This document shows, piece by piece, positions 4,913 to 6,283 of a DNA stretch of 6,283 nucleotides. Origin of the DNA: Thermoproteota archaeon (GTDB lineage: Archaea > Thermoproteota > Thermoprotei > Thermoproteales > Thermocladiaceae); contig JAADDN010000106.1 of assembly GCA_013153895.1 (NCBI GenBank), positions 1-6,283 on the forward strand, written 5' to 3'. Below the pieces are notes generated by a model, which searched no databases, was not told the origin of the DNA, and worked only from the letters and a program-made list of their open reading frames with translations. The first letter of the stretch is position 1. Every line of letters starts with the position of its first letter. A program made the position numbers and the translations under genes.

Positions 4913-5406
4913 TTTATATTTTTCATAGTAGGTTCATCAGGGTAGAAGAGCAAGCCATGTCTAAGATACTTCTAGATCCTCAAGAAGAGTACATAATACT
5001 TCCTGTTAGAGTAGTAGAGAAGCTTGTGAGGTACGCCTTAACGTTATGTCAAGATAGGTGTCCAACAGAGAGAGACCCAGAGACCTGTATATACCTAGTA
5101 AAGCTATGCAAGCTTCTCGGACTAGGTGGACCACCATGCTTAGAAGAGTATGAGAACTTCTCACCAATGACGTTTAGGACAGTTATAAAAGATATAGAGA
5201 GGAAGTATGGTATGAGGATTGAAGAGTTTCTAAGAAGAATGAGAAGTAGAGGACCTAGAAGTCTAGAAGAGAATACTGACCTAATGGAGGCAGAGTTTGC
5301 TCTAGGAGTCATGAAGGCTATGTCGAAGAAGGTACATATATATGTTGTAAAAGGTTCAGAAGTGAGGATAAGTATAGAGAAGGAGACTAAGGGACATGGC
5401 ACATAG
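4909..5406 (+). CDS. Hypothetical cysteine-containing protein, first gene of a two-gene unit
   Basis: The 165-residue product is soluble and unrecognised. Residues 35-46 form a helix, followed by five cysteines (47, 51, 60, 67, 77) that could form disulfides or bind metal or an Fe-S cluster. The second half is charged and helical, with ERKYGMRIEEFLRRMR (97-112) and MEAEFALGVMKAMSKK (126-141). The KYGM..EEF pattern followed by an acidic helix resembles stretches I associate with small archaeal antitoxin-like proteins, but this is weak. The start is uncertain. ATG 4909 has GAGGAG (4902-4907) only one base before it, which is unusually tight. ATG 4957 (MSKILLDPQEE, giving 149 residues) is a credible alternative, because conserved-looking sequence begins there. 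The stop overlaps the next gene by 11 bases, so the two genes are probably co-transcribed from the TATA box at 4859. Confidence 0.8.
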   Translation: MIYIFHSRFIRVEEQAMSKILLDPQEEYIILPVRVVEKLVRYALTLCQDRCPTERDPETCIYLVKLCKLLGLGGPPCLEEYENFSPMTFRTVIKDIERKYGMRIEEFLRRMRSRGPRSLEENTDLMEAEFALGVMKAMSKKVHIYVVKGSEVRISIEKETKGHGT

Positions 5407-5710
5407 TAATACTCTAGTACTCATATATGCTGATAGACGTAGAAAACTGAAGTTCGAGATAGATGTAGACTGCATATCTAACATAGTTAGAGATCTCCTA
5501 GACGTAGAGAACGTATTTGACGTTGCATCACATATCGGTCTGATAGTTCAGACCATACTTGAAAAGATTGATGAAGGATATCAACCACGTAGAGCAATAT
5601 ACTCAGCACTGTACGTTCTCTTACAAGATCTTGGAGTAAGAAAATATTTCGACTTTGCTGAAAGAGTAGATAAAGCTTCTAGATGCGTCTCATATTGCGA
5701 GATTGAGTAG
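5396..5710 (+). CDS. Hypothetical acidic protein, second gene of a two-gene unit
   Basis: The 104-residue product is soluble and unrecognised. After a short strand (TLVLIYADRRRKLKFEIDVD, 5-24) it looks largely helical, with hydrophobic helices around 26-56 and 64-90. It ends in an acidic tail with two cysteines (C92, C96). There are no membrane segments and no catalytic motif I recognise. Its ATG lies inside the end of the upstream gene (11-base overlap), with GGAG (5382-5385) ten bases before it, so translational coupling is likely and the two products may work together. Its end is separated by a single base from the convergent gene at 5712. Function unknown. Confidence 0.82.
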   Translation: MAHSNTLVLIYADRRRKLKFEIDVDCISNIVRDLLDVENVFDVASHIGLIVQTILEKIDEGYQPRRAIYSALYVLLQDLGVRKYFDFAERVDKASRCVSYCEIE

Positions 5711-5711
5711 C

Positions 5712-5975
5712 TTATCTCGACACTATTCTACATAGGAGCTCGCTAACTATCTTCCTAATCTCTTCTAGAGAACAGGTCTTAGGCTTAATCATTATAACTC
5801 TTCCATCATACGCTATCCACATTCTATCGACGCCAAACCTCACATGCACTACCTGATTACCGATTTTGAGAGAAGTATCCCAAGAAGATCCTTCTAAAAC
5901 TACTCTAGATATATCAGGATCAAGAATAGAGATCTCGAAAATCCTATGATTAAGCTTTACCTTCCTAATCATCAT
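5712..5975 (-). CDS. Small hypothetical beta-rich protein
   Basis: The 87-residue product is mostly short strands (VKLNHRIFEISIL, 6-18; VVHVRFG, 42-48; MWIAYDGRVIMIK, 52-64) followed by a C-terminal helix (SLEEIRKIVSELLCRIV, 69-85). The strand-turn WIAYDGRVIMI resembles the segment that precedes the biotinyl domain in some biotin-dependent carboxylases. However, no biotinylation MKM motif is present, and the match is too short to name a function. Two adjacent ATGs (5975 and 5972) are possible starts. It lies 35 bases downstream of the YkgJ-like gene on the same strand. A CCTATATG TATA-like stretch (5995-6002) lies about 24 bases upstream, so it may have its own promoter or be read from the gene before it. 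Confidence 0.75.
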   Translation of the reverse strand: MMIRKVKLNHRIFEISILDPDISRVVLEGSSWDTSLKIGNQVVHVRFGVDRMWIAYDGRVIMIKPKTCSLEEIRKIVSELLCRIVSR

Positions 5976-5994
5976 TATCTCAGCTCTCGCAGAA

Positions 5995-6002
5995 CATATA
6001 GG
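5995..6002 (-). promoter_or_regulatory. Possible TATA-like box for the 5712-5975 gene
   Basis: CCTATATG on the minus strand is centred about 24 bases upstream of ATG 5975, in the 35-base gap after the YkgJ-like gene. A second AT-rich candidate (TTTTAAC) overlaps that gene's stop codon. Support is weak. Confidence 0.3.
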
Positions 6003-6010
6003 ATAACTAG

Positions 6011-6283
6011 TTAAAATAAGTAGCTGTACATGACCTCAAGATTACGTATAGCACACTCCTTCAACTTCTCTAGATCTCTATCAACAGCACAACTCCTAAG
6101 TTGAGAAAGTATAAGTCTAATATGTTCTCTCCTCCTCAAATCTGATAGAGGGGTCCAACATTTAAACAACCTACAGAACGAAGGTCTAACAGGATATATG
6201 ACACATCTAGCAACACACGTATCCTCTTCATCGAGAAAAGGACAAGGACGTAGAAATTGAACATAGGCATTCCACACAACAAA
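6011..6283 (-). CDS. YkgJ-type cysteine-cluster protein, C-terminal part (5' end beyond window)
   Basis: The visible protein carries the second half of the YkgJ (CxxCxxCC, zinc- or iron-binding) family signature: CPFL (12-15, counted from the GTG at 6277), C21, C25, then IYPVRPSFCRLFKC (27-40), the family's C.IY..RP..CR.F block. The first cysteine cluster expected near the N-terminus is absent. The frame stays open upstream of the GTG to the right edge (two more codons, Phe and Val), so the real start lies outside the window and that GTG is not the start. Members are thought to bind a metal or Fe-S centre, and many have unknown roles. Residues 44-88 are a charged helical tail. The stop at 6011 is 35 bases before the next minus-strand gene. 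Confidence 0.8.
   Translation of the reverse strand, partial: FVVWNAYVQFLRPCPFLDEEDTCVARCVIYPVRPSFCRLFKCWTPLSDLRRREHIRLILSQLRSCAVDRDLEKLKECAIRNLEVMYSYLF

Noticed and set aside
5049..5402. Minus-strand open frame of 117 codons
   Set aside because: It is antisense to the 4909-5406 gene; its Ser/Leu-rich translation looks like a shadow, and no promoter is evident.
4909..5710. Calling the gene pair a toxin-antitoxin system
   Set aside because: Only a short KYGM..EEF-like pattern supports it. No toxin fold (PIN, RelE, HEPN, nucleotidyltransferase) is recognisable in either protein.

Overview
This AT-rich window most likely comes from a thermophilic member of the Thermoproteota (crenarchaea). The evidence is an archaeal-type ribosomal protein uL6, an AK6/Fap7-family kinase, a TrmY-like (DUF358) protein, an archaeal NAD kinase, and TATA-like boxes about 24-28 bases upstream of several start codons, as expected for leaderless archaeal transcripts. 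No rRNA, tRNA, CRISPR array, insertion sequence or phage gene is visible. The genus cannot be fixed by reading alone.

Layout, left to right. A membrane protein gene on the minus strand (start at 1150) runs off the left edge; it ends in a Pro/Gln/Ser-rich tail and the first part of a zinc ribbon. A 350-base AT-rich spacer with two dyads separates it from a solitary uL6 gene (1501-2082, +). NAD kinase (2072-2866, -) faces uL6 tail to tail. A small zinc-ribbon protein (2912-3235, +) is divergent from NAD kinase. A TrmY/DUF358-like protein (3230-3742, -) is divergent from an AK6/Fap7-like kinase (3785-4393, +), which is convergent with an unknown protein (4379-4777, -). A two-gene unit of unknown function (4909-5406 and 5396-5710, +) follows. 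The right end has a small unknown protein (5712-5975, -) and the C-terminal part of a YkgJ-type cysteine-cluster protein (6011 to the right edge, -).

The window is gene-dense. Apart from the 350-base spacer the genes nearly abut. Orientation alternates for the first eight genes, giving four convergent junctions: three overlap at their 3' ends (by 11, 6 and 15 bases) and one has a single-base gap. The start codons lie in short divergent promoter regions.

Several genes share a translation theme: uL6 (large subunit), AK6/Fap7 (small-subunit maturation in characterised relatives) and TrmY-like (tRNA m1-pseudouridine-54). Each has its own promoter, so this is proximity and not an operon. I found no convincing new defence or mobile system. 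The least explained parts are the membrane/zinc-ribbon protein, the 4909-5710 gene pair, and the divergence of the TrmY-like and AK6-like proteins from their family signatures.
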